Origin: Hyphomicrobium sp.
Lineage (GTDB): Bacteria > Pseudomonadota > Alphaproteobacteria > Rhizobiales > Hyphomicrobiaceae
Length of the DNA stretch: 64,000 nt
Assembly: GCA_002928515.1 (NCBI GenBank)
Contig: PERI01000002.1
Location: forward strand, 124,001 to 188,000
Reading direction: 5' to 3'
This document shows positions 1-8,650 of this stretch, piece after piece (within the stretch, counting starts at the first letter, position 1; every line of letters starts with the position of its first letter). The translations under genes and the position numbers were made by a program. Below the pieces are notes generated by a model. That model worked only from the letters and a program-made list of their open reading frames with translations. It searched no databases and was not told the DNA's origin.

Positions 1-271
1 AGCGTGCACGCAAACCGATGGTCTGCGCCAACTTTTCGTTCAGTGTCACCGCCATACGCTCGGCTGCGGCGCGCGCTGCAATACGGCGCGGTTCGAGTAC
101 GAGAATTTTGTTATGCTGAAGCCATCGTTCATTCAAAAGCGCGAGTGGGACTCGGGTGGTTTTGCCAGCGCCGGGCGGAGCTACGAGCACGCCAACGCCC
201 GTGTCTGCAAGCGCGCGGCGCACGTCGTCGAGGACATCATCGATCGGGAGTGATTTGCTGGACCTCATCAT
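1..271 (-). CDS. hrpB: ATP-dependent helicase HrpB, N-terminal part (cut by window edge)
   Basis: Only the first 90 or so codons are present; the gene runs off the left edge. The translated N-terminus carries a Walker A motif (APPGAGKTTRVPLALL) about 40 residues in, followed by LEPRRIAARAAAERMA, which is motif Ia of DEAH-box helicases and typical of HrpB. HrpB is a large RNA-helicase-like protein whose physiological role in most bacteria is not settled. Two adjacent ATG codons (271 and 268) could both start it. It lies about 50 bases downstream of rpe on the same strand and may be the last gene of an fbp-prk-rpe-hrpB transcript. Identification rests on the helicase motifs only, because the diagnostic C-terminal domain is outside the window. 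Confidence 0.85.
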   Translation of the reverse strand, partial: MMRSSKSLPIDDVLDDVRRALADTGVGVLVAPPGAGKTTRVPLALLNERWLQHNKILVLEPRRIAARAAAERMAVTLNEKLAQTIGLRAR

Positions 272-324
272 CGTCACATCGCACACCGGCGCGCGAAAAT
301 CATGCGCTATCGGCTTGATCGCGG

Positions 325-1002
325 CTATGTGTTGCGTGCAGCCTCGGCCGCCTGACGTATGGCCTTGATGTTGGTTGCGTACGCGGCCTGTGCCCCGCCT
401 TTGAACACCGCTGAGCCAGCGACCAGAACATTCGCGCCAGCGGCCGCAACGTGCGCCGCTGTCTCTGGCGTTACCCCGCCATCGACTTCGATATCGATGT
501 CTCGGTCACCGACCATGTCTTTCACACGACGAATCTTTTCGAGCACGGACGGTATGAACGCTTGCCCGCCAAAGCCTGGATTGACCGTCATGAGTAAAAT
601 GAGATCGAGCCGTTCGAGCACATGAGCAATCGCCGTTTCCGACGTCGATGGATTGAGCGAGACGCCAGCTTTTTTGCCAAGCGCTTTGATCGCCTGCAAC
701 GAACGATCAAGATGCGGCCCGGCTTCTGCGTGCACGGTGATGATATCCGAACCCGCAGCCGCGAAGTCGGATAAATACGGGTCGGCTGGTGCAATCATCA
801 AATGGACGTCGAAAATTTTCTTTGATGCGCCACGCACGGCTTTAATGACAGGTGGTCCAAATGTGATGTTGGGCACGAAATGTCCGTCCATCACATCGCA
901 ATGGATCCAGTCGGCGCCAGCCGCATCAATGGCGCGCACTTCTTCGGCCAAGCGGCCGAAATCCGATGACAGAATGGATGGTGCGATAAGTAGCGGACGC
1001 AC
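325..1002 (-). CDS. rpe: Ribulose-phosphate 3-epimerase
   Basis: Cytosolic enzyme that interconverts ribulose 5-phosphate and xylulose 5-phosphate in the pentose phosphate and Calvin pathways. The protein is a TIM barrel of the usual length (about 225 residues). It has the opening [17 protein letters not shown], the metal-binding [12 protein letters not shown] segment, [12 protein letters not shown] and VDGGV with its catalytic Asp, and the phosphate-binding GSAVF near the end. I prefer the GTG at 1002, because it gives the family-like N-terminus [11 protein letters not shown] and lies 10 bases after AAGGA; a TTG at 1011 would also be in frame but sits too close to that site. It follows prk by about 70 bases on the same strand, so co-transcription with fbp and prk is likely. 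Confidence 0.95.
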   Translation of the reverse strand: MRPLLIAPSILSSDFGRLAEEVRAIDAAGADWIHCDVMDGHFVPNITFGPPVIKAVRGASKKIFDVHLMIAPADPYLSDFAAAGSDIITVHAEAGPHLDRSLQAIKALGKKAGVSLNPSTSETAIAHVLERLDLILLMTVNPGFGGQAFIPSVLEKIRRVKDMVGDRDIDIEVDGGVTPETAAHVAAAGANVLVAGSAVFKGGAQAAYATNIKAIRQAAEAARNT

Positions 1003-1076
1003 GATGGGCAATTCCTTATTCGACGACTTTGCAGGGGCAAGCTAACCGGATTCGCGATCGGGGCAACGGCTAGATG

Positions 1077-1952
1077 TTACAACGCGCGGCGGCGACGCTC
1101 GACGAGCTGTAAAATCAACGGTGTTAGGATCAACTGCATAGCGAGGTCGAGCTTACCACCAGGAATGACAATCGAGTTCGCGCGGGACATAAAGCTATCG
1201 TGGATCATGGACAGCAAATAGGCGAAGTCGATGCCGCGCGGTTCCTTGAAGCGGATAATGACCATCGACTCATCGGGTGTCGGAATCCAACGTGCCGTAA
1301 ACGGGTTCGATGTATCGACCGTTGGCACGCGCTGGAAATTGATATCGGTCTCGGTGAATTGTGGGCAGATGTAGCGCACATAGTCGGGCATTCGGCGCAG
1401 AATAGCTTCTGTTACCTCTGCTGTCGTGTAACCGCGGTGGGCACGATCGCGATCGATTTTTTGAATCCATTCGAGATTGATCACAGGCACGACGCCGATT
1501 TTTAAATCGGCATAGCGCGCCAAGTTCACGTCGTCGGTTACGACCGCGCCATGCAAACCTTCATAAAGTAATAAGTCGGTGCCTGGCTCGATCTCTGCCC
1601 AAGGCGAGAACGTGCCTGCCTTACATTTTGCGATCCTCGCTTCGTTATCATCGTGGATGTATTGCCGCGTTTGGCCTTTTCCGTTTTCGCTATACGTGCG
1701 GAACAGCGTTTCCAAATCTTCGAGAAGATTTGCTTTCGGGCCGAAATGACTGAAGTTTGGATCGCCGAGCTTTTCAGCTTTGACCATCGCTTGTTCCATG
1801 CCGATCCGGTCATAGCGATGGAACGCGTCGCCTTGCACGAATGCCGCCTTCACATCCTCGCGTCGAAAAATATTTTCGAATGTATGCCGGACCGACGTCG
1901 TCCCCGAACCCGACGAACCTGTGACCGATATAATGGGATGCTTGATCGACAT
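1077..1952 (-). CDS. prkB: Phosphoribulokinase
   Basis: Phosphorylates ribulose 5-phosphate to ribulose 1,5-bisphosphate with ATP. The 291-residue length and the P-loop VTGSSGSGTTSVRHTFENIF mark the proteobacterial (class I) type, and the LLYEGLHGAVV segment and C-terminal PGGKLDLAMQLILTPLI agree. It lies between fbp and rpe, as in Calvin-cycle clusters, but no RuBisCO gene is in the window. In Methylorubrum extorquens, a serine-cycle methylotroph without RuBisCO, phosphoribulokinase is needed for growth on methanol because its product acts as a ligand of the regulator QscR. The serine-cycle genes 30 kb away make the same role plausible here, but that is inference. The alternative is a genuine Calvin cycle with RuBisCO elsewhere. 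Confidence 0.93.
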   Translation of the reverse strand: MSIKHPIISVTGSSGSGTTSVRHTFENIFRREDVKAAFVQGDAFHRYDRIGMEQAMVKAEKLGDPNFSHFGPKANLLEDLETLFRTYSENGKGQTRQYIHDDNEARIAKCKAGTFSPWAEIEPGTDLLLYEGLHGAVVTDDVNLARYADLKIGVVPVINLEWIQKIDRDRAHRGYTTAEVTEAILRRMPDYVRYICPQFTETDINFQRVPTVDTSNPFTARWIPTPDESMVIIRFKEPRGIDFAYLLSMIHDSFMSRANSIVIPGGKLDLAMQLILTPLILQLVERRRRAL

Positions 1953-2006
1953 TCTTGAATTTTTGAACCTATGGAAACGGGTTGATACGTGTTGGACACA
2001 ATGACT

Positions 2007-3050
2007 TTACGGCATAGCGCGAAATAGCCCTCGACGGCCAAAGAGTGGCGATCTTTCACCCTTGAACGGTTGCCCTGAGTACAATCGAATGACCCGATCG
2101 ACCTCGTCGCGAGATCCGCAAATGAGCGGCGATTTCTGATGCAGCGACGCAGGGACGACATCAAGCACGCGCTCGCGTCCCGTCGAAGCGCGGCCGCCGG
2201 CTTGTTCCACAATCCAAGCTATCGGATTGGCCTCATAGATCAAACGCAAGCGTCCTTGATGGAAGCCTTTGCGATTGTCGCCGGGATATAAATAAATGCC
2301 GCCGCGAGACAGTATGCGATAAATGTCGGCGACGGGTGACCCGGTCCATCGCATATTGAAATCTTGCCCGCGTGGCCCGTCCGCGCCATTTTCGCAATCG
2401 TGCACGTACATGCGGATCGGCTCATCCCAGTGGCGCGCGTTGGATGTATTGATCGCATACTCAGATGTCTCGGGCGGTATGGCCACGCTTTTGTGCGTCA
2501 TGATGTAAGTTTTCGTTGCGCGGTCGAGCGTGAAAATACAGGTGCCAACGCCGACAGTCAGCACCAGCGTGGTCTTTGGACCGTAAACGATGAAGCCCGC
2601 CGCCAATTGGTGCGCTCCGGGTCGCAGAAATGCCTGTTCACCCGATGACGAGGGATGGCGCGGCAGAATTGAGAAAATCATACCAAATGAAATATTGGCA
2701 TCGACGTTTGATGACCCATCGAGTGGATCGGTCGCGACCAACAGTGGTGCCTTGACATCGAATATCACCGGCTCGGACAATTCTTCGGAAGCCAGAGCCG
2801 CAACAGGCACATTTTTCAACGCATCCATAATAGCGGTGTTGGCAAGGACATCGATTTCCTTTTGCTCATCGAATTCGCCTGCGCGTGCTGTGACGCGTCC
2901 GAGGCGGCCTGCCAAATCACCTTTGCCGACAAGTTCGGACATGGCGACACTGGTTTCGGCTAAAGCTGAAATGGCGTCAGCGACCGCGCGGCGGGTCACA
3001 CCGTCCAGTGTCCAGTTGGATAAATAGTCTTGAAGCGTGACCTGACCCAT
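2007..3050 (-). CDS. fbp: Fructose-1,6-bisphosphatase, class I
   Basis: Hydrolyses fructose 1,6-bisphosphate to fructose 6-phosphate in gluconeogenesis and sugar-phosphate regeneration. The metal-binding class I signature is plain: ATDPLDGSSNVDANISFG near residue 112, with EELSEP just before it, and the C-terminal YLYPGDNRKGFHQGRLRL and EQAGGRAS segments. Its 347 residues are normal for bacterial CbbF/Fbp. It is the first gene of a minus-strand set with prk (54-base gap) and rpe. AAGGCG stands close upstream of the ATG. With ppc and malyl-CoA lyase in the same genome, gluconeogenic flux from C1 units is a natural use; use in a Calvin cycle is the alternative. Confidence 0.95.
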   Translation of the reverse strand: MGQVTLQDYLSNWTLDGVTRRAVADAISALAETSVAMSELVGKGDLAGRLGRVTARAGEFDEQKEIDVLANTAIMDALKNVPVAALASEELSEPVIFDVKAPLLVATDPLDGSSNVDANISFGMIFSILPRHPSSSGEQAFLRPGAHQLAAGFIVYGPKTTLVLTVGVGTCIFTLDRATKTYIMTHKSVAIPPETSEYAINTSNARHWDEPIRMYVHDCENGADGPRGQDFNMRWTGSPVADIYRILSRGGIYLYPGDNRKGFHQGRLRLIYEANPIAWIVEQAGGRASTGRERVLDVVPASLHQKSPLICGSRDEVDRVIRLYSGQPFKGERSPLFGRRGLFRAMP

Positions 3051-3287
3051 TGAGCGCCTTGAAAACGGCCGCTCCGTTTTGGAGCTTTGATCCTTTGTAA
3101 TCCAACTTTAGTCTCAGATGCGAGCGGTCATCGCGCAATACGCGCGTTCTTGCATAGGCAATTTTGAATGAGGTTTACGGATTTCGCCATGGCTGGCTGC
3201 CAAAATGGGGAGCGTTAAGGTTTGCAGACCTGCTCCCTTCAGCACGATCAACCAAAGGTCTGAGTTGCACTCAGAAAACGGCAGCGA

Positions 3288-4592
3288 TCATGCTCGACCG
3301 ATACTGGCGTATCGGAAACCAGCTTCGCGGGCCGTTGCAGGTTGAAACACGTTGCGCAGATCGACCAACGCATCGCCGCGCATTTGGGCACGGACTAAGT
3401 TGAGATCGAGCGCACGGAACTCGTTCCATTCCGTGATGACGACCAGAATGTCGGCGTCCTTGACGGTTTCAAGTGAACTTTCACACCAGACCACACCGGG
3501 CAATAACGGTTCGGCCTGCTTTCGACCTTGCGGATCGAAAACGCGGATGGTCGCGCCACGCTCTTGGAGGAGCGGGAGGATGACGAGGCTGGGTGCATCC
3601 CGCATGTCGTCGGTGTTCGGTTTGAACGTCACACCGAGAACGGCGATTGTTTTGCCACGCAAGCCACCTGTCGCTGCTTCCTCGACGCGCTTTGCCATGG
3701 CGATCTTGCGCTCATGATTGACGCGATCCACTTGCTCGATGATGGACAACGGCGCCTTGTATTCGCGTGCTGTGCGGACAAGTGCCGACACATCCTTGGG
3801 GAAGCATGAGCCACCATATCCGGGGCCAGGATGCAGGAATTTATCACCGATGCGCCGATCCTTACCGATGGCACTCGCCACTTCCTGAACGTCGGCGCCG
3901 ACCTGTTCGCACAAGTCCGATATTTCATTGATGAAACTGATTTTCAAAGCGAGGAAAGCGTTGGCTGCGTACTTGGCGAGTTCGGCTGACTCGCGCGATA
4001 CGAACATGACAGGCGATCCGCGCAGCGCAAGTGGCCGGTATAGCGCTTCCATCACGGCGCGGGCTTTCTCACTGTCGGTGCCAACGAGCACGCGGTCGGG
4101 ATGGGTAAAGTCTTGGATCGCGGAGCCTTCACGCAAAAACTCTGGATTGGAGCAGACAGCCGTTTCCAGATCAGGACGCAATTGCTTCAATCGATCCTCG
4201 ATCTGGCGGCTGGTGCCAACCGGGACAGTAGATTTCGTGGTGATGACCGTAAAGCCGTCGATGTGGGGTGCAAGCTCATCAACAGCCGCAAAAACGTAGG
4301 ACAGGTCTGCATATCCGTCGCCGCGCCGCATCGGTGTGCCGACCGCCAGAAATACGACGTCAGCCGACTTCACGGCTGGGCCGAGGTCGCTGGTAAAGAT
4401 GAGCCGACCGGCCTTCATGTTGCGCTGAATGAGATCGTCGAGACCCGGCTCGTAAATCGGTGAGCGACCGGCGTTCAATTCGTCAAGGCGTTTGGGGTCG
4501 TTATCGACGCAGGTTACGTTCCAGCCGAATTCGGTAAAGCAGGCTGCCGAAACGAGACCCACGTAGCCAGCGCCGATCATACAGATTTTCAA
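3288..4592 (-). CDS. ugd: UDP-glucose 6-dehydrogenase
   Basis: Oxidises UDP-glucose to UDP-glucuronate with two NAD+ in the cytoplasm, supplying acidic sugars for polysaccharide, lipid A or glycan synthesis. The 434-residue protein starts with the Rossmann motif MKICMIGAGYVGLVSAACF. It contains the catalytic cysteine in PGPGYGGSCFPKD near residue 260 and the C-terminal UDP-binding VLGVTFKPNTDDMRDAPS. The start codon is TTG: it gives exactly the family N-terminus and has GGAG about 7 bases upstream, whereas the next in-frame ATG would remove part of the nucleotide-binding strand. The gene is divergent from the GT2-YdjC-GtrA operon, which suggests a shared envelope-glycan role. Confidence 0.95.
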   Translation of the reverse strand: MKICMIGAGYVGLVSAACFTEFGWNVTCVDNDPKRLDELNAGRSPIYEPGLDDLIQRNMKAGRLIFTSDLGPAVKSADVVFLAVGTPMRRGDGYADLSYVFAAVDELAPHIDGFTVITTKSTVPVGTSRQIEDRLKQLRPDLETAVCSNPEFLREGSAIQDFTHPDRVLVGTDSEKARAVMEALYRPLALRGSPVMFVSRESAELAKYAANAFLALKISFINEISDLCEQVGADVQEVASAIGKDRRIGDKFLHPGPGYGGSCFPKDVSALVRTAREYKAPLSIIEQVDRVNHERKIAMAKRVEEAATGGLRGKTIAVLGVTFKPNTDDMRDAPSLVILPLLQERGATIRVFDPQGRKQAEPLLPGVVWCESSLETVKDADILVVITEWNEFRALDLNLVRAQMRGDALVDLRNVFQPATAREAGFRYASIGRA

Positions 4593-4777
4593 AGCACTCT
4601 CCTGCCCCCTACGTCTCCGCCAAAGCGCTATCCTAAGTCTGGCGTGGCGGCAATGCGTCCATGCTTCTCATCAGCTTGCCAATGGACGGCATCTCGCGCA
4701 GCGGCATACAAATGCCGCAGATTAAGTGTCCGGCTGCGATGGTCGAGCGCAGCCTCAGGCAAGGCATTAACCCAACT

Positions 4778-5794
4778 ATGACTCACATCAAACCTGACCA
4801 TATTGATCTCACGATTGTCATTCCCGTGCTTAACGAGGCTGCGGGATTAGCTCCGCTGATGGCACGACTGGTGCCTGTGCTGGAGCAAACGCGATTGCGA
4901 TGGTCGATCGTTTTTGTCGATGATGGATCGACCGATGGCACGCTCGCTCAACTTCGTGCGCTCAACGCTGCAGATCATCGCGTGAAAGCCATTGCGCTCA
5001 GTCGCAATTTTGGCAAGGAAATTGCCGTCGCGGCGGGTCTGCGATGTGCGCAGGGCGACGCCGTTATCATCATGGATTCCGATCTCCAGCATCCGCCAGA
5101 AACGATCCCCCAATTCGTTGCGAAATGGCGCGAAGGGCACGATGTTGTTTTTGGCCGCCGCACCGACCGTCATGCTGATAGCGCTTGGCGGCGGGCTGGT
5201 GCGCGATACTTTTATAAGTTGTTTCATGCGCTGTCTGGAACCGCGCTTCAGGAAGATTCGTGTGACTTTCGATTGCTCAGTCGGCGCGCCGTGACTGCGA
5301 TTAATCGTGCAGGCGAGCGCGTGCGCTACAACAACGGTCTGTTTGCGTGGATCGGCTTTCCTTCGGTCGGCGTTCCGTTCGATATGCCACCACGACCAAG
5401 CGGGGAAGCATCACGCTGGGAGGCCATCAAACTCGCACGTCTCGCACTTGATGGATTGGCCTCGTTTTCGACGTTTCCGTTGCGCGTTTCGTCTCTGTTT
5501 GGTTTGCTGATCTCACTCATCGCCTTTGTTTATATGGCGATCATTCTTGTGAAAACTTTGCTCTACGGTGACCCCGTTCAAGGTTATCCGACTCTGATGG
5601 TCACGGTACTTTTCTTCTCAGGTATCCAGCTTATTTTTCTCGGCGTGATCGGGGAGTATCTCGGTCGGGTTTATGAGGAAGTGAAAGCACGGCCATTGTT
5701 TTTGGTGCGGGAGGAATTGGGTTTCGATGACTCAGACACTTCGCATGGCGTTCCTGCGCCCACATCCGATACTGCCAACGACAATCGAGCATGA
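4778..5794 (+). CDS. GT2 polyprenyl-phosphate glycosyltransferase (ArnC/GtrB type)
   Basis: Predicted to move a sugar from a nucleotide donor to undecaprenyl phosphate at the inner membrane face. An N-terminal GT-A domain starts at LTIVIPVLNEAAG and carries FVDDGSTDGT and the DSDLQHPPE acidic motif. Two C-terminal hydrophobic helices (VSSLFGLLISLIAFVYMAI and LMVTVLFFSGIQLIFLGVI) end in the GEYLGRVYEEVKARP signature of this family. I start at the ATG at 4778 because the family begins just before LTIVIPV; an upstream start at 4661 would add 39 residues unlike the family. Its stop overlaps the next start by 4 bases (ATGA), which indicates translational coupling with the deacetylase. The sugar is not decided by sequence; context suggests an N-acetylhexosamine. 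Confidence 0.9.
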   Translation: MTHIKPDHIDLTIVIPVLNEAAGLAPLMARLVPVLEQTRLRWSIVFVDDGSTDGTLAQLRALNAADHRVKAIALSRNFGKEIAVAAGLRCAQGDAVIIMDSDLQHPPETIPQFVAKWREGHDVVFGRRTDRHADSAWRRAGARYFYKLFHALSGTALQEDSCDFRLLSRRAVTAINRAGERVRYNNGLFAWIGFPSVGVPFDMPPRPSGEASRWEAIKLARLALDGLASFSTFPLRVSSLFGLLISLIAFVYMAIILVKTLLYGDPVQGYPTLMVTVLFFSGIQLIFLGVIGEYLGRVYEEVKARPLFLVREELGFDDSDTSHGVPAPTSDTANDNRA

Positions 5795-6666
5795 CCGCTA
5801 GCATCATCCTATGCGCGGATGACTATGGGCTGAGCGCGGGACAATCGCAGGCTATTGTTCAGCTCGCGGAACGCCGACGCATTTCCGCGGCCAGCGCCAT
5901 TGTGACGGCGTCGAGCTGGCGAGCGGATGCAACGGCTCTTTGCGCGATGCGGCCGACGTTAGCACTCGGCTTACACATCAACGTCACCGATGGTGTGCCG
6001 CTGGGTAATATGGCGCGCTTTGCGCCTGATGGGACATTACCATCCCTTCCGCGCGTGATCTTAGGATCACTCATGCGCCGACTGCCCTGCGATGAACTGC
6101 GCGATGAAATCGCGCGCCAGCTTCGGGCATTTGAACATGCCGTTGGCGATCTCCCTGATTTTATCGACGGTCATCAGCATGTTCATGCCTTGCCGCAGGT
6201 CAGCGATTGTTTGTTTGATGTCCTCAAGCACGTCGATCCGCTACGTCGCATTTTATTGCGTGATCCAACGGATGCATGGAGTCGCATTCTTGCTCGACGT
6301 TCTGCTGTCGCCAAAGCCAGTGTTTTGACCCTACTCACGCAAACATTTGGTTCAAAGGCGCGGGCGCATGGCTATCGCACCAACGATGGATTTTCCGGCG
6401 TCAGTCATTTCGTGCCAACATGCAAAGCCGTGACCCTTGATTTTCAACACGCGAGTAAGAATCTGGGTCCATTCCATGTGATGATGTGCCACCCGGGTTT
6501 ACCTGTCAGCTCTCACGCATCAGAAAGTTCGCTCGGCGTCAGGCGCTCACTTGAGTTTTCAGCACTGATGAGCCAGGAGGTATTGCTGGAGCGCGTGTGG
6601 CTTCCTGAACGCGACGCGCATGGGTCGATAATTTGGCCAAGCGCCGATGTGGACTGTGAGCAATGA
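5791..6666 (+). CDS. ChbG/HpnK (YdjC) family carbohydrate deacetylase
   Basis: Removes an acetyl group from an N-acetylated sugar. Family features are the N-terminal CADDYGLSAGQSQAIVQL with the metal and catalytic aspartates, GLHINVTDG, IDGHQHVHALPQV with metal-binding histidines, and the late MCHPG motif. The protein has 291 residues. Relatives act on chitooligosaccharides (ChbG), hopanoid precursors (HpnK) or undecaprenyl-phosphate-GalNAc (NaxD of Francisella). Being sandwiched by 4-base overlaps between a polyprenyl-phosphate glycosyltransferase and a GtrA flippase favours a NaxD-like lipid-linked substrate; this is inference. No hopanoid genes stand next to it, which weakens HpnK. Confidence 0.88.
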   Translation: MTASIILCADDYGLSAGQSQAIVQLAERRRISAASAIVTASSWRADATALCAMRPTLALGLHINVTDGVPLGNMARFAPDGTLPSLPRVILGSLMRRLPCDELRDEIARQLRAFEHAVGDLPDFIDGHQHVHALPQVSDCLFDVLKHVDPLRRILLRDPTDAWSRILARRSAVAKASVLTLLTQTFGSKARAHGYRTNDGFSGVSHFVPTCKAVTLDFQHASKNLGPFHVMMCHPGLPVSSHASESSLGVRRSLEFSALMSQEVLLERVWLPERDAHGSIIWPSADVDCEQ

Positions 6667-7058
6667 CCGACAAATACCAACAGGGTGCCGGTTTTGTTGC
6701 ATCCGGCATACTCGCATTTTCAACCGACGCCGTTGTTCTATTCTTGCTTACTCGGCTTTTTGGCGTGGACCCATTTTCTGCGCGCGTTGTCGCCATCGCT
6801 CTTGCCATTATTGTTGCGTATTTCGCGCACCGCACTCTCACATTCAAAGTCTCCGATGCCCCTACGCTTGCGCAGTTTGCAAAATTCGCAAGCGTTGGCG
6901 CTGGCGTTTCGGTGTTGAATTATTTGATCTACGCGGGACTTCTTCTCGCATTTGCGACGATCACACCGCTCGTTGCGCTGACGATTGCGTCTGCCATCGC
7001 CATGGTCGCCAGCTATCTGGGTTATCGCTACGGCGTGTTTAACAAGCCATCGATATAG
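6663..7058 (+). CDS. GtrA family membrane protein, probable lipid-linked sugar flippase
   Basis: A 131-residue protein with four predicted membrane helices, roughly at residues 9-30, 40-57, 76-96 and 102-122. The family motifs are present: FVASGILAFSTDAVVLFLL, an ARVVAIALAIIVAYFAHRTLTF segment and SYLGYRYGVF at the end. GtrA proteins are thought to flip polyprenyl-phosphate-linked sugars to the periplasm. The start overlaps the stop of the deacetylase by 4 bases, so the three genes are almost certainly one operon. The convergent Anbu protease gene ends only 6 bases after it, leaving no room for a separate terminator between them. Confidence 0.9.
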   Translation: MTDKYQQGAGFVASGILAFSTDAVVLFLLTRLFGVDPFSARVVAIALAIIVAYFAHRTLTFKVSDAPTLAQFAKFASVGAGVSVLNYLIYAGLLLAFATITPLVALTIASAIAMVASYLGYRYGVFNKPSI

Positions 7059-7064
7059 TGCAGT

Positions 7065-7802
7065 TCAAAATTTGAACTCATCAATTTTTGCGAACGCCTG
7101 ACGCAGCGCGTCCGACCACGCCGCCGAAAGGCTCTTGAAGTATTCATCGTCGGCCGAAATGCGCTTCTCACGCTTCACGTCCAGCGAATTACGTTCGTAA
7201 ATCAAAATATCGAGCGGCATACCGACCGACAAATTCGAGCGCAGCGTGGAATCGAACGATAGCAGCATCAATTTTGCCGCTTCGCCCAGTCGCATGTCTG
7301 CGCGTGCCACGCGATCAAGTATGGGTTTTCCATACTTGTGTTCACCGATTTGTAGGAACGGCGTGTCGTCGGTCGCTTCGATAAAGTTGCCTTCGGCATA
7401 GACTTGAAACAGACGCGGTGGCTCTGACCCGATCTGGCCGCCAAAAATAAACGACGTCGTGAAGTTGATGCGGCTCGCCTCAAGGGCTGGGCCGTCAATG
7501 CGGCGTGCCTCGCGCACAGCGTCTCCGACCACGCGGGCAGCGCGATACATATTCGGAACGTTGAGCAAATGTGTATTCTCAGCATCGGGATTTGTCAGCG
7601 TCAGCGGCTCGTTCAAAAGGCTTACAACCGTTTGTGTGATGGCCAAGTTGCCCGCCGTGAGCAATACAAGCACACGGTCGCCGGGCTGGCGCCAGGATTG
7701 CAACTTGCGATATTGGGCGATGTTATCGACACCGGCATTGGTGCGCGTATCGGCGGCAAACACCAAACCACGATCGAGCTTCATGGCAACGCCATAGGTC
7801 AT
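7065..7802 (-). CDS. Anbu, proteasome-like peptidase (ancestral beta-subunit family)
   Basis: A 245-residue Ntn-hydrolase of the proteasome/HslV superfamily. After removal of the initiator Met, Thr2 (MTYGVAMKLDRGLVFAADTR) would be the catalytic N-terminal threonine, with Asp18 and Lys33 in the positions expected for the proteasome active site. This fixes the start at 7802: a longer frame from 7904 would bury the threonine. A GGGGAATT site stands just upstream. The C-terminal half contains FGGQIGSEPPRLFQVYAEGNFIEA, typical of Anbu. It is the last gene of a four-gene operon with an ATP-grasp protein, an alpha-E protein and a transglutaminase-like protein. Substrates of Anbu are unknown; the operon suggests turnover of a peptide made by its own ligase. 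Confidence 0.92.
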   Translation of the reverse strand: MTYGVAMKLDRGLVFAADTRTNAGVDNIAQYRKLQSWRQPGDRVLVLLTAGNLAITQTVVSLLNEPLTLTNPDAENTHLLNVPNMYRAARVVGDAVREARRIDGPALEASRINFTTSFIFGGQIGSEPPRLFQVYAEGNFIEATDDTPFLQIGEHKYGKPILDRVARADMRLGEAAKLMLLSFDSTLRSNLSVGMPLDILIYERNSLDVKREKRISADDEYFKSLSAAWSDALRQAFAKIDEFKF

Positions 7803-7824
7803 TCTCAATTCCCCGTTCAGCGCT

Positions 7825-8637
7825 CTATTGCTGCTGTATGTTCTGCTGCTGAACTTCGACCATGACGTCAAGCGATTCATGGGCACTGCCGCGTCGGGTT
7901 CCACGTATGGGCGCAGCAGAGATCGCGTCGAGGCCCGTTGCTAACCGCACGTAGCGGTCTGTTGGGCAAAGCCGATTAGCTGGATCGAAGCCGACCCAGC
8001 CCAAGCCGTCGATCCATGCTTCGGCCCAGGCATGATGCGCTTCGGCTGGTTCGTTTGAACCCGACAAATAGTAGCCGTTCACATAGCGCGCCGGCACCTT
8101 CAGCGTTCGCGCTGCTGCAATGAATACATGGGCGTGATCTTGGCACACGCCTTTGCCATCGGCGAGCGCTTCGGCGGCGCTGGTGCGTGGCGAAGTTGAA
8201 CCAACTTCATAGGCGACTGCATCCGCCACCGCATGCATCAACCGATGCATGCCAGCGAGCGTTGCGTCGGCTTGTGCGGAGCGCGCTAAATTAAACAGCG
8301 CATCGTTTGGTCGTGTTCGATCCGTGTCGCGCAGGAACGTGCGAACTGGGGCTGGCTCCTGCAATCCTTGCACGATGCCCGAGCGATCCTCGGTTTCGAC
8401 GACGCCCTTGGCGATGATTAGAACTTCACTGTGCAGATCGGTGCATGTCGTCAAGTGAACGGTGTTGCCATAGCCGTCTCGAAACTTTGTCGCTCTATCG
8501 ATGCCAGGCGCAGTTATGCGCCATTCGATGACGCGTTGACCTTTAAACGTGGGTGGTGTCAGTCGCAGCGTTTGGATCGAATAGCGCGTGGGTTCGCTGT
8601 AAGTGTAGCGGGTGACATGGCCAATTGAGACACGCAT
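7825..8637 (-). CDS. Transglutaminase-like cysteine peptidase of the Anbu operon
   Basis: About 270 residues. An N-terminal beta domain (VSIGHVTRYTYSEPTRYSIQTLRLTP) typical of bacterial transglutaminases precedes a core with the cysteine in ADGKGVCQDHAHVFIAAARTLKVPARYVNGYY, the histidine in EAHHAWAEAWIDGLGWVGFDPAN and the following aspartate. This is the Cys-His-Asp triad, in papain-like circular order. I take the ATG at 8637 because MRVSIGHVTRYTY matches the family start and GGAT lies just upstream; an ATG at 8685 would overlap the alpha-E gene. The enzyme probably makes or cleaves isopeptide bonds. Location appears cytoplasmic, since no signal peptide is seen. Confidence 0.92.
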   Translation of the reverse strand: MRVSIGHVTRYTYSEPTRYSIQTLRLTPPTFKGQRVIEWRITAPGIDRATKFRDGYGNTVHLTTCTDLHSEVLIIAKGVVETEDRSGIVQGLQEPAPVRTFLRDTDRTRPNDALFNLARSAQADATLAGMHRLMHAVADAVAYEVGSTSPRTSAAEALADGKGVCQDHAHVFIAAARTLKVPARYVNGYYLSGSNEPAEAHHAWAEAWIDGLGWVGFDPANRLCPTDRYVRLATGLDAISAAPIRGTRRGSAHESLDVMVEVQQQNIQQQ

Positions 8638-8650
8638 GGTTCGATCCGGT

